Source of the DNA: Clostridia bacterium
GTDB taxonomy: Bacteria; Bacillota; Clostridia; UBA1381
DNA length: 64,000 nucleotides
Direction: 5' to 3'
NCBI GenBank assembly: GCA_017621875.1
Contig: JAGASE010000001.1
Location: forward strand, 248,001 to 312,000
Shown here piece after piece: positions 25,233 through 34,344 of this stretch. Position 1 is the first letter of the stretch; each line of letters starts with the position of its first letter. Made by a program: the position numbers and the translations under genes. A model generated the notes under the pieces. It had not been told where the DNA came from and did not search any database. It worked only from the letters and a program-made list of their open reading frames with translations.

Positions 25233-27821
25233 ATGAAACGTTTAATTTTATTATTTTCTGTAATCTGCCTTTTGTCGGGCAGTATTGCTGCAGATGTTCC
25301 GGTTTTGGCGGCACGTGCCGAGGACAACAGCGGATATTTCGGGCTTTTGGAGGCTCTTGACATAATTACTGCCGATGACTATGCACAAGAGGAAAAGCTT
25401 ACGGCAGATATCTCAAGAGGCGAATTTGTAGGGCTGCTTGCAAATGCCTTAAGGGTAGAATATGGCACTTATGAAAAGCAGTATTGGGACGTAGAGCAGG
25501 AGGACGAATTTGCAAGTCAAATAACTGCACTTACAAATCTTGGATATGTAAGCGGCTACGGCGACGGCTCTTTTGGCGATAACGATGTTTTAACCCGTCA
25601 GGACGCTATGGTAATGGCAATATGCTCGCTGGGGTATAAGAATACATGGTCTGACGTTCAGGTTGAGTATAATGCATATTTAAACAAGGCATCAGAGCTT
25701 GATCTTGACGAGGGTATCACGGGTGATATGAACGTCGGAAATGCATATATTCTCATTTATAACATGCTTAATTCCTACATGGCAAAAATGGGAATAAAAA
25801 GCGGTGTGTCTACACTTGCAACAGGCGATGAAACCATGCTTTATAAGGTGTATGAAATAGAAAGCAATGAGGGAATTGTAAAGTCCGCAGGCGAAAGATA
25901 TATCTCAGTCGGAACAAGAGCTGACAGTGGATATGTTTCGGTAGGGAACGACTATCTTTTGGCACAGGCAGATTTTAAAGGACTGTTAGGCTATAACGTA
26001 AAGTATTTTTACGACGAAGATGAAAGGCTGATTTACTGCTATAAGCTGCGAAAGCAGGAAGTTCTGACAATTCCGGCGGAGAAGGTAATCGGCTTTGCAG
26101 ATATGGAATTTAGCTATGAGACGGAGAAGGGGCTAAAAAAGGTAATTGACCTTCCGGCAGGTGCCGACGTGGTTTACAACGGTATTGCAGTAGATTTTGA
26201 AACAGAATTTACCGATAGCCTTATGCAGCCTGAAAGCGGATATATCGACTTTATAGACAATGATGGTGACGACAAGTATGATGTGGTAATGATTCACGAA
26301 AGCTATAATATTATAGTGCAGTCCGCTTTCCAAAAGGACGAATACGTGTTCTGTATCATTGACAAAAATGACAGCACAAAGAATCTTGAGCTTAATTCTA
26401 ACAAATATCTTGAGCTTGCGTGTACCGATTCCGCAGGCGGCGTAGTCGAGCTGCAAAACCTGTATACAGGTGATGTTTTGACAGTGTTCAAAAGCTTAAA
26501 GGGTGAAATTATAGATATTTATCTTTCCGACAGCAAGCGTGAGGCTGTGATTTCGGCAGTGACATTGGAAGACGGTTTTTATATCGTTTCGATTGATTCC
26601 GAAGAATACGAAACCGCGTCAGACTTTGCCGACGATTTGAAGGTAAACAAAACAGCGATTGTATATTTTGATATATATGGAAAAATTGCAGCGGCTACAT
26701 ACATTGATACGGGAGAATATATCACAGGTCTGTTATTGGAAAAGAAGCTTGATGATGACGACAGAGTTATTATCCGTATGCTAAACAGTGCCGACGGCAT
26801 GATATATAAGTATTATTGTGCCGAAAAGGTCAGGATTGACGGAACGCAGAGAAAGGAAATCGACGACATGATTTCGGATATTGATACGTCGGGCTTTGCT
26901 ACTCCGTTCCCTGTGCGTTATCGCTTAAGTGATAGCAGTGAACTTATCGAAATAGACACTCCGCGTGAAAAAACATCCGAGGTGGGAGACACTCTGGTGC
27001 ACCGCAATCCGGGAAATAAAAATTTGTGGTACAAGACCACAAAAACCCTGTCCGGTCACTATGTTGTGAGTGACAGCACAGTTATCTTTGCTATACCTTC
27101 GGTGCGTGACAGCTGGAGTGATTATAAAATTGTATCATCTTCAAAGCTGGGAAATGATAAAACTGTCAGCATTGATGTGTACAGCGTTGGAAAGGACGGA
27201 TTTTCCGCCGCAGCACTTGTTATGGAGGACAACGCATTTGCGTCGGATTACGGAGATGCTGCCGTTGTATGCGGTAAGAAGCTTGAGTTGAATGATGACG
27301 ATGAGACAGTATGGAAGCTGGAGCTTTTTGAAGAAGGGAAGAGCTTTACCAGATTTGTTTATGAGGACGACTACAGCTTGATAGAAGACTTAAGCGTAGG
27401 CGACATTATACGCTTTAGTCAAAAGCCGAATGATGAGCTTGACGGAGTGCTTAGGGTATATGACTACGAAAACGAAAGCTGGTGCTACACAGATGAGGAC
27501 GGAGAGGCTCAGCCTAATCCGACTTCGCCGTATACGAATAATGCCAATTTCCGCCTGTTCTTTGCAAAGGCAAACGAGATTTCGTCAGGCTATGTAGGGC
27601 TTGCTGAAACCAGTGTTGCAAAGGTGACGGATTCTGATATTGAGGCATATCGTTTCAGTGATTTGTGGTATGTGTATAAGGTGGAGAACAAAAAAATGGA
27701 ATATATCAGAAAGGCTACCCTTGACGATATAGTGGAATACAAATATAGTCCGTCGGAGGCATCAAAGGTGCTTATTCAGACACAGTACGCATCGCCTCGG
27801 ACAGCGTATATTATTAAGTAA
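25233..27821 (+). CDS. Large surface protein with N-terminal SLH domains
   Basis: The protein has a signal peptide (about 1-27) and two to three SLH-like units in residues 30-185 (SGYFGLLEALDIITADDY, ITALTNLGYVSGYGDGSF, LTRQDAMVMAICSLGY). About 660 residues of beta-rich sequence without a recognised domain follow, high in Asp/Glu/Lys/Tyr. Its N-terminal SLH layout is opposite to the two genes before it and resembles true S-layer proteins. The ATG has a weak ribosome-binding site. A four-codon ORF (ATG 25222 to TGA 25236) ends across its start codon. Confidence 0.75.
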   Translation: MKRLILLFSVICLLSGSIAADVPVLAARAEDNSGYFGLLEALDIITADDYAQEEKLTADISRGEFVGLLANALRVEYGTYEKQYWDVEQEDEFASQITALTNLGYVSGYGDGSFGDNDVLTRQDAMVMAICSLGYKNTWSDVQVEYNAYLNKASELDLDEGITGDMNVGNAYILIYNMLNSYMAKMGIKSGVSTLATGDETMLYKVYEIESNEGIVKSAGERYISVGTRADSGYVSVGNDYLLAQADFKGLLGYNVKYFYDEDERLIYCYKLRKQEVLTIPAEKVIGFADMEFSYETEKGLKKVIDLPAGADVVYNGIAVDFETEFTDSLMQPESGYIDFIDNDGDDKYDVVMIHESYNIIVQSAFQKDEYVFCIIDKNDSTKNLELNSNKYLELACTDSAGGVVELQNLYTGDVLTVFKSLKGEIIDIYLSDSKREAVISAVTLEDGFYIVSIDSEEYETASDFADDLKVNKTAIVYFDIYGKIAAATYIDTGEYITGLLLEKKLDDDDRVIIRMLNSADGMIYKYYCAEKVRIDGTQRKEIDDMISDIDTSGFATPFPVRYRLSDSSELIEIDTPREKTSEVGDTLVHRNPGNKNLWYKTTKTLSGHYVVSDSTVIFAIPSVRDSWSDYKIVSSSKLGNDKTVSIDVYSVGKDGFSAAALVMEDNAFASDYGDAAVVCGKKLELNDDDETVWKLELFEEGKSFTRFVYEDDYSLIEDLSVGDIIRFSQKPNDELDGVLRVYDYENESWCYTDEDGEAQPNPTSPYTNNANFRLFFAKANEISSGYVGLAETSVAKVTDSDIEAYRFSDLWYVYKVENKKMEYIRKATLDDIVEYKYSPSEASKVLIQTQYASPRTAYIIK

Positions 27822-27838
27822 AATAAGGAGGAATGAAT

Positions 27839-29740
27839 ATGAAAAAATTATTAAGCTGTATTTTAGCATTATGCATGATGCTTTCCTGTGTCGGAGTGAT
27901 TATGGCACGGGACCTTACGGGATATGACAGCATCTCAAAGGAGCCGCTTATCTGGGCTGTTGTTAACGAGGACGGCAGTGCCGCAAGCGATACCAACAAC
28001 ATTCGTGTAGGCGGCGGTGTGTACGGATTGTTTGCATATGATATTTCTTTAGCTGCAGGAAAAACTGTGGGAAAGGCAGAGCTTTCCTTCCCGTGCAGCT
28101 CGTACAGCGACAACAAATTGTATCTTTATAAGATAACAAGCAGTTATGAGGCTTGGTCGCAGGGAGTAGCAAATCGTACTGCAGGCGAAGGATTCGTGAT
28201 GCCGACATGGGATTCTTCAGCCATTGCAAGTCTTGACTGCGTTTCAAGTCAGACAAACGTAATTGATGTTACCGATTATGTAAAGAGTCTTGCGAAGGAC
28301 GGCATTGAGACTGCACAGATTGTTGCAGGAACAGGAACGCAGTATACTGTGGGAATGGGTAACGCATGGAATGCGGGACAGCGTCCGGTACTTAATGTGT
28401 ATTACGCAGACGCACCTGCTATTACGGTTACATCGCCTGAGCAGACTACTCTTTCAAGTGGAAGCAGTGTAACCTTTACGGCAGAAATAACCGACAGCAA
28501 GGGCGTTTCAGAGGTTAAGATGTATCTTGATGATACAGAGCTTGAAGTGACAAACAGTGAAAACACGTACAGTGCTGCTACAGAGGCTCTTGAAGACGGA
28601 AGATATGTTTTGAAGGTGACGGCAACCAACACAGTAGGTATTACTTCGACCGAAACGGTTACAGTTTTAGTTGGATATGAAAAGACAGAAACCGAGCTGT
28701 CGGTTTCCAAACGCGGTGCTAATAAAGATGACGGCGATACAAAGTGGAACGGTGCTGTAACCTCAGAGGTATACTGGTATTTTGCTTATGATGCATCGGC
28801 ACTTGAGGATTACACTCTGATAAGTGCGGAATTTAAGTTTAATTGCAGAGTATCAGGCTCGGAGAATCTTAATTTCTATGAAATAACAAGCGGTTATGAC
28901 GAATGGGCAATTCCTGATGAGGCTGCAGAAGGCGATGTAAATTTCCCGGCAGCTCCGCTTCCTGAGGTTAGCGAAACTGCATTTGTAAGTCAGACTATGA
29001 CCATGCCCGAAACAGACGAAGATTATTTTGAAGCCTATGTTGATATAACAGAGTATGTAGAGAATAAGCTGGCAAGCGGCGAAACTATGATACAGTTTGC
29101 TATAAATACAAATCAGTACCGTATCGCTTCAGGAGGACTTAACAGTCTGCCGGTTCTGACTTTAACAACCTCAGAGCTGCTTCGTCCCACAGTTACACCA
29201 AAGAAGGACTACTCCTACGTATCGCCGAATACGGATACACAGTACACATTTACTGTTGACGCACACGGTGCAGAAATTTCTGCGGTAACTGCGGTGGTTG
29301 ACGGCGAGCCGGCAGAGCTTACGGCAGAAAATGGTGAATACAGCCTGACAGCTGCATTTGAAGGCGGCGAGCATACGATTGAAATTACAGCGGTAAATGA
29401 CGCTGGTGCAAAGAGAGTATATGCACAAAAGGTAAATGCTATTGATTACGAGGTTGTAACAGAAGATATTGTAATAAGCGAGGGCACTGCAAGCGGAGCG
29501 GCAAAAATTAATTCGTATACAGGAGTGCTTGATAACGCGGTTGTGATAATGGCTGTGTATGATGAAAATAATACCATGCTTGATAAAACCGCAGTGCCTT
29601 ATGAAAATCTGTCAAAGGGTGAAACGCCTGTTTCAGCTTCAATAACTGTACCGTCGGGTGCGAAAACGGTAAAAATGTTTATCTGGTACAACATTGAAGG
29701 ATTAAAGCCTCTTTGTAACGCAGAAGTAAAAGGTTTATAA
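27839..29740 (+). CDS. Secreted protein with two CBM96/DNRLRE-type jelly-rolls and Ig-like domains
   Basis: After a signal peptide (MKKLLSCILALCMMLSCVGV) there is a jelly-roll (about 30-185: RVGGGVYGLFAYDISLAAGKTVGKAELSF). A bacterial Ig-like domain follows (about 190-280: ITVTSPEQTTLSSGSSVTFT), then a second jelly-roll (about 285-440: VYWYFAYDASAL...SAEFKFNC), another Ig-like unit, and a C-terminal about 100-residue domain also found at the ends of its neighbours (KTVKMFIWYNIEGLKPLC). ATG 27839 is preferred over 27833 because AAGGAGG then has seven-base spacing. No catalytic domain is seen; it is probably a glycan-binding or scaffold protein. Confidence 0.78.
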   Translation: MKKLLSCILALCMMLSCVGVIMARDLTGYDSISKEPLIWAVVNEDGSAASDTNNIRVGGGVYGLFAYDISLAAGKTVGKAELSFPCSSYSDNKLYLYKITSSYEAWSQGVANRTAGEGFVMPTWDSSAIASLDCVSSQTNVIDVTDYVKSLAKDGIETAQIVAGTGTQYTVGMGNAWNAGQRPVLNVYYADAPAITVTSPEQTTLSSGSSVTFTAEITDSKGVSEVKMYLDDTELEVTNSENTYSAATEALEDGRYVLKVTATNTVGITSTETVTVLVGYEKTETELSVSKRGANKDDGDTKWNGAVTSEVYWYFAYDASALEDYTLISAEFKFNCRVSGSENLNFYEITSGYDEWAIPDEAAEGDVNFPAAPLPEVSETAFVSQTMTMPETDEDYFEAYVDITEYVENKLASGETMIQFAINTNQYRIASGGLNSLPVLTLTTSELLRPTVTPKKDYSYVSPNTDTQYTFTVDAHGAEISAVTAVVDGEPAELTAENGEYSLTAAFEGGEHTIEITAVNDAGAKRVYAQKVNAIDYEVVTEDIVISEGTASGAAKINSYTGVLDNAVVIMAVYDENNTMLDKTAVPYENLSKGETPVSASITVPSGAKTVKMFIWYNIEGLKPLCNAEVKGL

Positions 29741-29746
29741 TTAAAA

Positions 29747-29772
29747 GGCGGCAGACTTTTATGTCTGCTGCC
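29747..29772 (+). other. Intercistronic hairpin
   Basis: GGCGGCAGAC pairs with GTCTGCTGCC (one G-U pair) around TTTTAT. No T-run follows. It lies between the CBM96/Ig protein and the next secreted protein and may mark an mRNA processing or stability boundary inside the operon. Confidence 0.6.
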
Positions 29773-29789
29773 TGAAAAGGAGAGATAAT

Positions 29790-30785
29790 ATGAAGAAATT
29801 TTATGCCACTATAGCCGCAGTTGCTTTAACTGCGACGTGTACTGCACAGGCATTTGCTTCTACTCAGGTATTGGACATTACAAAGGACGGCAACTGGTAT
29901 GCCGGAAATAATATGAATGTGGAGGTTGATACAAACTTTGTTGAGGGAAAAAGTCTTTTAAAGCTTACTAGACCCGAAAGTGCAACAGATGCCACGACAA
30001 TATATTTTTCTTGGAACGGCTTTGATAACAACGGAGAATTTCCTTCCATTGATAACAAGTATGCAATAATGGATTATTACTATAAAACCCAAAACGGAAA
30101 TCTGACAGGAAACAAGTCAACCTTCCAGGTAGATAAATTTAAGCAGATTACAGATGGAGCGGAGACAGATCCGGGACTTAACTCAAGCGGATTTATAAGC
30201 AATACCGAAACTGCAATATGTGCCAACGAATGGGCACCGATTCTTATTCCACTTAATAATTCTAAGCTTGAGGGCTACAGGAGCACTTATTCGGGAATAA
30301 AATACTACACAACACGCTGTTATCCTTCTCGTGCAGCTGTGATGAGTACAGATGATGCTTTGTATATAGGAAACATTACCTACTATACCGAAAAGCCGTC
30401 AAATGCAGTTTACAACCCGTCACTTACCTACGACAACAGTGTTTTAAGCGGAAGTGCAAGACTTTATCAGTTCAGCGATGCTGCAAAGGGCTGTGCAATG
30501 ATACTGGCTCAGTACGATGATGCGGGAAATCTGACAGGCTGCAGCATAAAGGAATATACAGCAGCGGAATTAACTGCAGGTGCTTTTAACGATATCAGCA
30601 TATCAATGAGCTATGTAATAAGCGAGGATAACAATGCGAAGATGTTTATATGGGACGGAATTTCTGATATAGCACCGCTTTGCGAGTCGGTTTCGGCAAG
30701 CTATGAAGCACCTATTACATATGGTACGGATAACGAGCTTTCATATGACAGCTTCGGAATTTCCGGTGCGGTTGTGACGGAATAA
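29790..30785 (+). CDS. Small secreted protein of unknown function
   Basis: A signal peptide (MKKFYATIAAVALTATCTAQAFA) precedes a 200-residue beta-rich domain (NWYAGNNMNVEVDTNFVEGKSLLKL...ALYIGNITYYTEKP) that looks like a carbohydrate-binding jelly-roll. A C-terminal domain (about 205-305) ends in KMFIWDGISDIAPLC, nearly the same closing motif as in its upstream neighbour and in the second propeller protein. That shared end suggests a common surface-attachment or folding module. Good GGAGAG ribosome-binding site; function unknown. Confidence 0.72.
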   Translation: MKKFYATIAAVALTATCTAQAFASTQVLDITKDGNWYAGNNMNVEVDTNFVEGKSLLKLTRPESATDATTIYFSWNGFDNNGEFPSIDNKYAIMDYYYKTQNGNLTGNKSTFQVDKFKQITDGAETDPGLNSSGFISNTETAICANEWAPILIPLNNSKLEGYRSTYSGIKYYTTRCYPSRAAVMSTDDALYIGNITYYTEKPSNAVYNPSLTYDNSVLSGSARLYQFSDAAKGCAMILAQYDDAGNLTGCSIKEYTAAELTAGAFNDISISMSYVISEDNNAKMFIWDGISDIAPLCESVSASYEAPITYGTDNELSYDSFGISGAVVTE

Positions 30786-30802
30786 GAGGGGAGGAAAAAG
30801 AT

Positions 30803-33800
30803 ATGTTAAAGAAATTAATCAGCTCTATCTTGGCAGTATCCATTGCCTTATCTGCACTTATAATACCGCAAATTGCCGAGGCAAAAATATATGAATATAC
30901 ATATACCTTTACGAAGCATGGATATGCAGAAACAATAGTAGATGGCGAGTCGGCTTATAAGACTGCAGGAAATGCGAATTTTAGCGTTGATTTATCTGCG
31001 GACGACAGCGGAGTGAAGATTCCGGCTGCGGATATCAAATATATGAAGTTCAGCTATTACATTGAACTGCCCAACGGTGTAACATCGGGTGCTTCGGGAA
31101 AAACGTTTTATGCACAGATTCCTTCGTCAAATGCTTATACGGTTTATACAAGTGACGGAACGTCATCAAAAGTTGCAGGAACATCTGGATTTATTAATTT
31201 CGGTGCAACAAGTCAAACCAATAGCTGGGCATACAGTAGCACTGTAGAAATGAAAAATATTGCAACAGACGTTGCAAAGTACAGCAGTTACGCAGAAATG
31301 TATCTGACAAGTTTTCAGTTAAGACCTTTCTTTGGTGCAACATTAGCGGACGGAGAAAAAGTGTATCTGAGAGATATAAAAATATATACTGTAAATCCTG
31401 CTAATCAGAGTGCTGAAAACGGTGAGCAGTATAACGTAACCTTCTACAGCGATGACAGCAAGACAACTGTTGAAAGTACCGAGAGCTATACAAGTAATAT
31501 CGCAGCATATGCAGAAAAAATTACAATGCCTGAGCCAAAATCGGCAAAGGACGGTTTTGCCTTTATCGGCTGGAAGAAGGTCGGCGGCAGCAAGGTTTAT
31601 GCTGTAGGCGATACTTACACATTTGTTGATGGCAGTGATATTGAGTTTGTAGGTGTGTGGCAGGCAGACGAGGTTTATGTGTCGGAGTCGGGCAGCGATT
31701 CAAATTACGGAACCTCATCAGACCCTGTTGCAAGCATTGAAAGAGCTATAGAAATTTTAGGTGCTGACCGCGGCGGAAAAATTTATATAAGTGACACTGC
31801 GGCGTATGAAAATGTTCCGGAGCATTCTGCGGAAATCACTTTTGAGGGTATTGGCAGTGATGCTACGCTGACCTGTGACAGTGCAATTAATTTAAAGGGC
31901 GATACTGTGCTTAAAAACCTGACGGTTTCAGCCACAGGCGGCGTGTTCACGTTTACACATGAGCTTACCTGCGAAAATGTGAAAGCAGCCGAGGTTTCGC
32001 TTGGCGGTGATATGACGGTAGGCGGAAACGGAGTTCAGCCGCAAGCGGAGCTGGCAGTTTTAGACGGCGGTGAATACACAAGCGTGTATTTGGGCGGCGT
32101 AGACGATAATTACACCTACGGAACATACACCAAGGGCAATACTCTTTATATTAATGATGCAACAGCAGATGCAGTTTATATCGGGCATCAGACTGATAAG
32201 GATCAGCTTTTTGCAGGTGATGTAAATGTTATAGTAAATAATTCAACAGTTGGCTCGGTTACTGACAGCGGCAGAGCAATCGGCTGGCTGGCAGGTGCGG
32301 TTCAGGTACTTGCAAACTATGGCACAAGCGTTACATCAAGCATTTCAACTACAAGCATTTCCTTCGGAAAATGGTTTATGAATTCAGATTCTAAAGGCGG
32401 TCTTGATGTTACGGATACAGAGGGCGTGTTCACCGTTTTAGACGGAAAAACAGCCGTTGCAACAAATGCATCTACAGGCGATGTTTACTATTCCGTAGAC
32501 AGTACTTTGAAAGTTCCGGCAGGTACATACAGTGTAACCTACCGTGACACCGCTGTATATGGATATTCGGAGGATATGCAGACACTTACGGTTGTTACGG
32601 ATTTTGAGGCAGACTTTAATCTGATTGAATATCCGGAGCTTGACGGAATGCTGTTCCTCGGTTGGGAATATGAGGACGGCACAGCACCAAAAACAGGTGA
32701 TACACTTGCAGCAGGAAGCGTGCTCTATGCACAGTATACCGATTTTGATAAAAATGACGGTGGCGATTTCTATATTGAAAGCACCGAAATAAGACAGGCA
32801 GATGAAGCAGAAGAGCCTGCACTCAGATTTATTGTGAACAGAAGTGCAAATGTCGATATTCCGAACGCAAATTACGGAACTGTAGCACTTCCGAAGATTG
32901 TGGTACAGTATGAGGCTTTGGAAATCGGCAAGCAGTACGAGTATCCGTACGGCAGCGGAAATATGCATACAGTGCAGAATGTTCCGGCACTTAACACTTA
33001 TGTTGATACCGATGAATACACAAAATACACGCTTTGCATAACCGATATGCCGGCGGAGGAATATATCCGCGATATTACAGTAAGAGGCTATGTGAGCTTT
33101 ACCGACTTAAATGGTCTTGAAAGAACGGAATATACAAATAAAAAGTCATCAAACCTTTACGCTGTTGCAAAGGCGGCACAAAGGACAGACTTAACTGACG
33201 CAGCACGCAGTGCACATGAGGAATACGGTGAAACTCCTGTAGGCTACCGTGAAGAACAGCAGACATCGCATGGCGAGACGGCACACCAGACAAATTACTC
33301 GGGTACTTTGTTTATGGAAACAACTATTGACTTAGGAATTGATGAGCCGCTTGAGTTTATTTCCTATGGTGACCAGCACTTTAAGTACATGGACGGACTT
33401 GACTATGAAGATCCGGAAATTATGTATACTGCTAAAAAACGTAAGGATTCTGTTAATCCGATACGCAGGCACTATCAGTCTGCACAGACTATGATGGAAT
33501 ATGCCTCAATGTTTGACTATACAATGTCTGTGGGCGATACGGTTGACTTCTTCTCTTACGGAAGCCTTGATATAGCTAAGGATGTCCTGTTCGATAAGGA
33601 CCCGGATATGCTTGTTGCCCTTGGCTACCATGATTATGTTGTTTATACAATGAACGGAAGAAGCTCAAAAGAATTTAACCAGAGTGCGGCAAAGAAAGTT
33701 CTTTCCAGTATGTATCCGAATGACATTACTTATGCAAGCTACGATGTACCAAATACACCGATAAAGGTTGTGTATATGGACGATTCAAGAAACGGTCAGT

Positions 33801-34285
33801 ATTATTACAGCGACGGTATTCACGATAAGCTTGCGGCAGATATTGCTGACGCTAAAGCAAACGGAAAGTATATCTTCATTATGAAGCATGAGGGTATGTG
33901 TACGAATGATGAGGACGCTACAACTCAGGAGGGCTTTATAACGGGCGACTTAAATGACGAAAATTCCATCGGATACGTGAATACAATTAATAAGTATATC
34001 AACTACAAAACACAGCAGGGTAATGTGTGGTTTAACACAATATCGGGTCAAGAAAATTATGATCAGGTTAAGGGTACTAAGGCTGTTTTGGAGCTGATTT
34101 ACCATAACGCCGACGTAATCAAGGGAGTCTTCCACGGTCATGTTCACGCAAACTATGTTTCTGAGATTAAGGCGGACTATACAGACAGCGAAGGAAATGT
34201 TGTTGAAACAACAATACCGCAGTATTCATCTATGTTGAACGGAAGCTTTGACTACGGTATGGGAATAAAAATTAATATAAAATAA
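30803..34285 (+). CDS. Large secreted protein with C-terminal metallophosphoesterase domain
   Basis: The 1160-residue protein has a signal peptide (about 1-27), a jelly-roll (about 28-205), an InlB/Flg_new-type repeat (about 212-290, ending FIGWKK...VGVWQ), and a right-handed beta-solenoid (about 293-560, opening VYVSESGSDSNYGTSSDP). A second InlB-like repeat follows (about 590-650). The calcineurin-like phosphoesterase domain (about 850-1160) has Asp857-x-His859 in YGDQHF, SVGDTVD, GYHD in place of the usual GNHD, MKHEG, and GVFHGHVH with His1113 and His1115. Five metal-ligand motifs are therefore present. The substrate is unknown; an extracellular phosphate ester or phosphorylated glycan is possible. 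Confidence 0.8.
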   Translation: MLKKLISSILAVSIALSALIIPQIAEAKIYEYTYTFTKHGYAETIVDGESAYKTAGNANFSVDLSADDSGVKIPAADIKYMKFSYYIELPNGVTSGASGKTFYAQIPSSNAYTVYTSDGTSSKVAGTSGFINFGATSQTNSWAYSSTVEMKNIATDVAKYSSYAEMYLTSFQLRPFFGATLADGEKVYLRDIKIYTVNPANQSAENGEQYNVTFYSDDSKTTVESTESYTSNIAAYAEKITMPEPKSAKDGFAFIGWKKVGGSKVYAVGDTYTFVDGSDIEFVGVWQADEVYVSESGSDSNYGTSSDPVASIERAIEILGADRGGKIYISDTAAYENVPEHSAEITFEGIGSDATLTCDSAINLKGDTVLKNLTVSATGGVFTFTHELTCENVKAAEVSLGGDMTVGGNGVQPQAELAVLDGGEYTSVYLGGVDDNYTYGTYTKGNTLYINDATADAVYIGHQTDKDQLFAGDVNVIVNNSTVGSVTDSGRAIGWLAGAVQVLANYGTSVTSSISTTSISFGKWFMNSDSKGGLDVTDTEGVFTVLDGKTAVATNASTGDVYYSVDSTLKVPAGTYSVTYRDTAVYGYSEDMQTLTVVTDFEADFNLIEYPELDGMLFLGWEYEDGTAPKTGDTLAAGSVLYAQYTDFDKNDGGDFYIESTEIRQADEAEEPALRFIVNRSANVDIPNANYGTVALPKIVVQYEALEIGKQYEYPYGSGNMHTVQNVPALNTYVDTDEYTKYTLCITDMPAEEYIRDITVRGYVSFTDLNGLERTEYTNKKSSNLYAVAKAAQRTDLTDAARSAHEEYGETPVGYREEQQTSHGETAHQTNYSGTLFMETTIDLGIDEPLEFISYGDQHFKYMDGLDYEDPEIMYTAKKRKDSVNPIRRHYQSAQTMMEYASMFDYTMSVGDTVDFFSYGSLDIAKDVLFDKDPDMLVALGYHDYVVYTMNGRSSKEFNQSAAKKVLSSMYPNDITYASYDVPNTPIKVVYMDDSRNGQYYYSDGIHDKLAADIADAKANGKYIFIMKHEGMCTNDEDATTQEGFITGDLNDENSIGYVNTINKYINYKTQQGNVWFNTISGQENYDQVKGTKAVLELIYHNADVIKGVFHGHVHANYVSEIKADYTDSEGNVVETTIPQYSSMLNGSFDYGMGIKINIK

Positions 34286-34295
34286 GCATTACGGC

Positions 34296-34325
34296 GTGCA
34301 GGAGGGTTATCGTGCCTTCCTGCAC
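34296..34325 (+). other. Intercistronic hairpin that covers a possible ribosome-binding site
   Basis: GTGCAGGA..GG (34296-34305) pairs with CC..TCCTGCAC (34315-34325) with one bulged T. It encloses GGAGGG and a GTG codon (34312) that is in frame with the following propeller gene. The preferred start at ATG 34345 lies just after it. Confidence 0.55.
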
Positions 34326-34344
34326 CGCAATACGGAGATTAATA

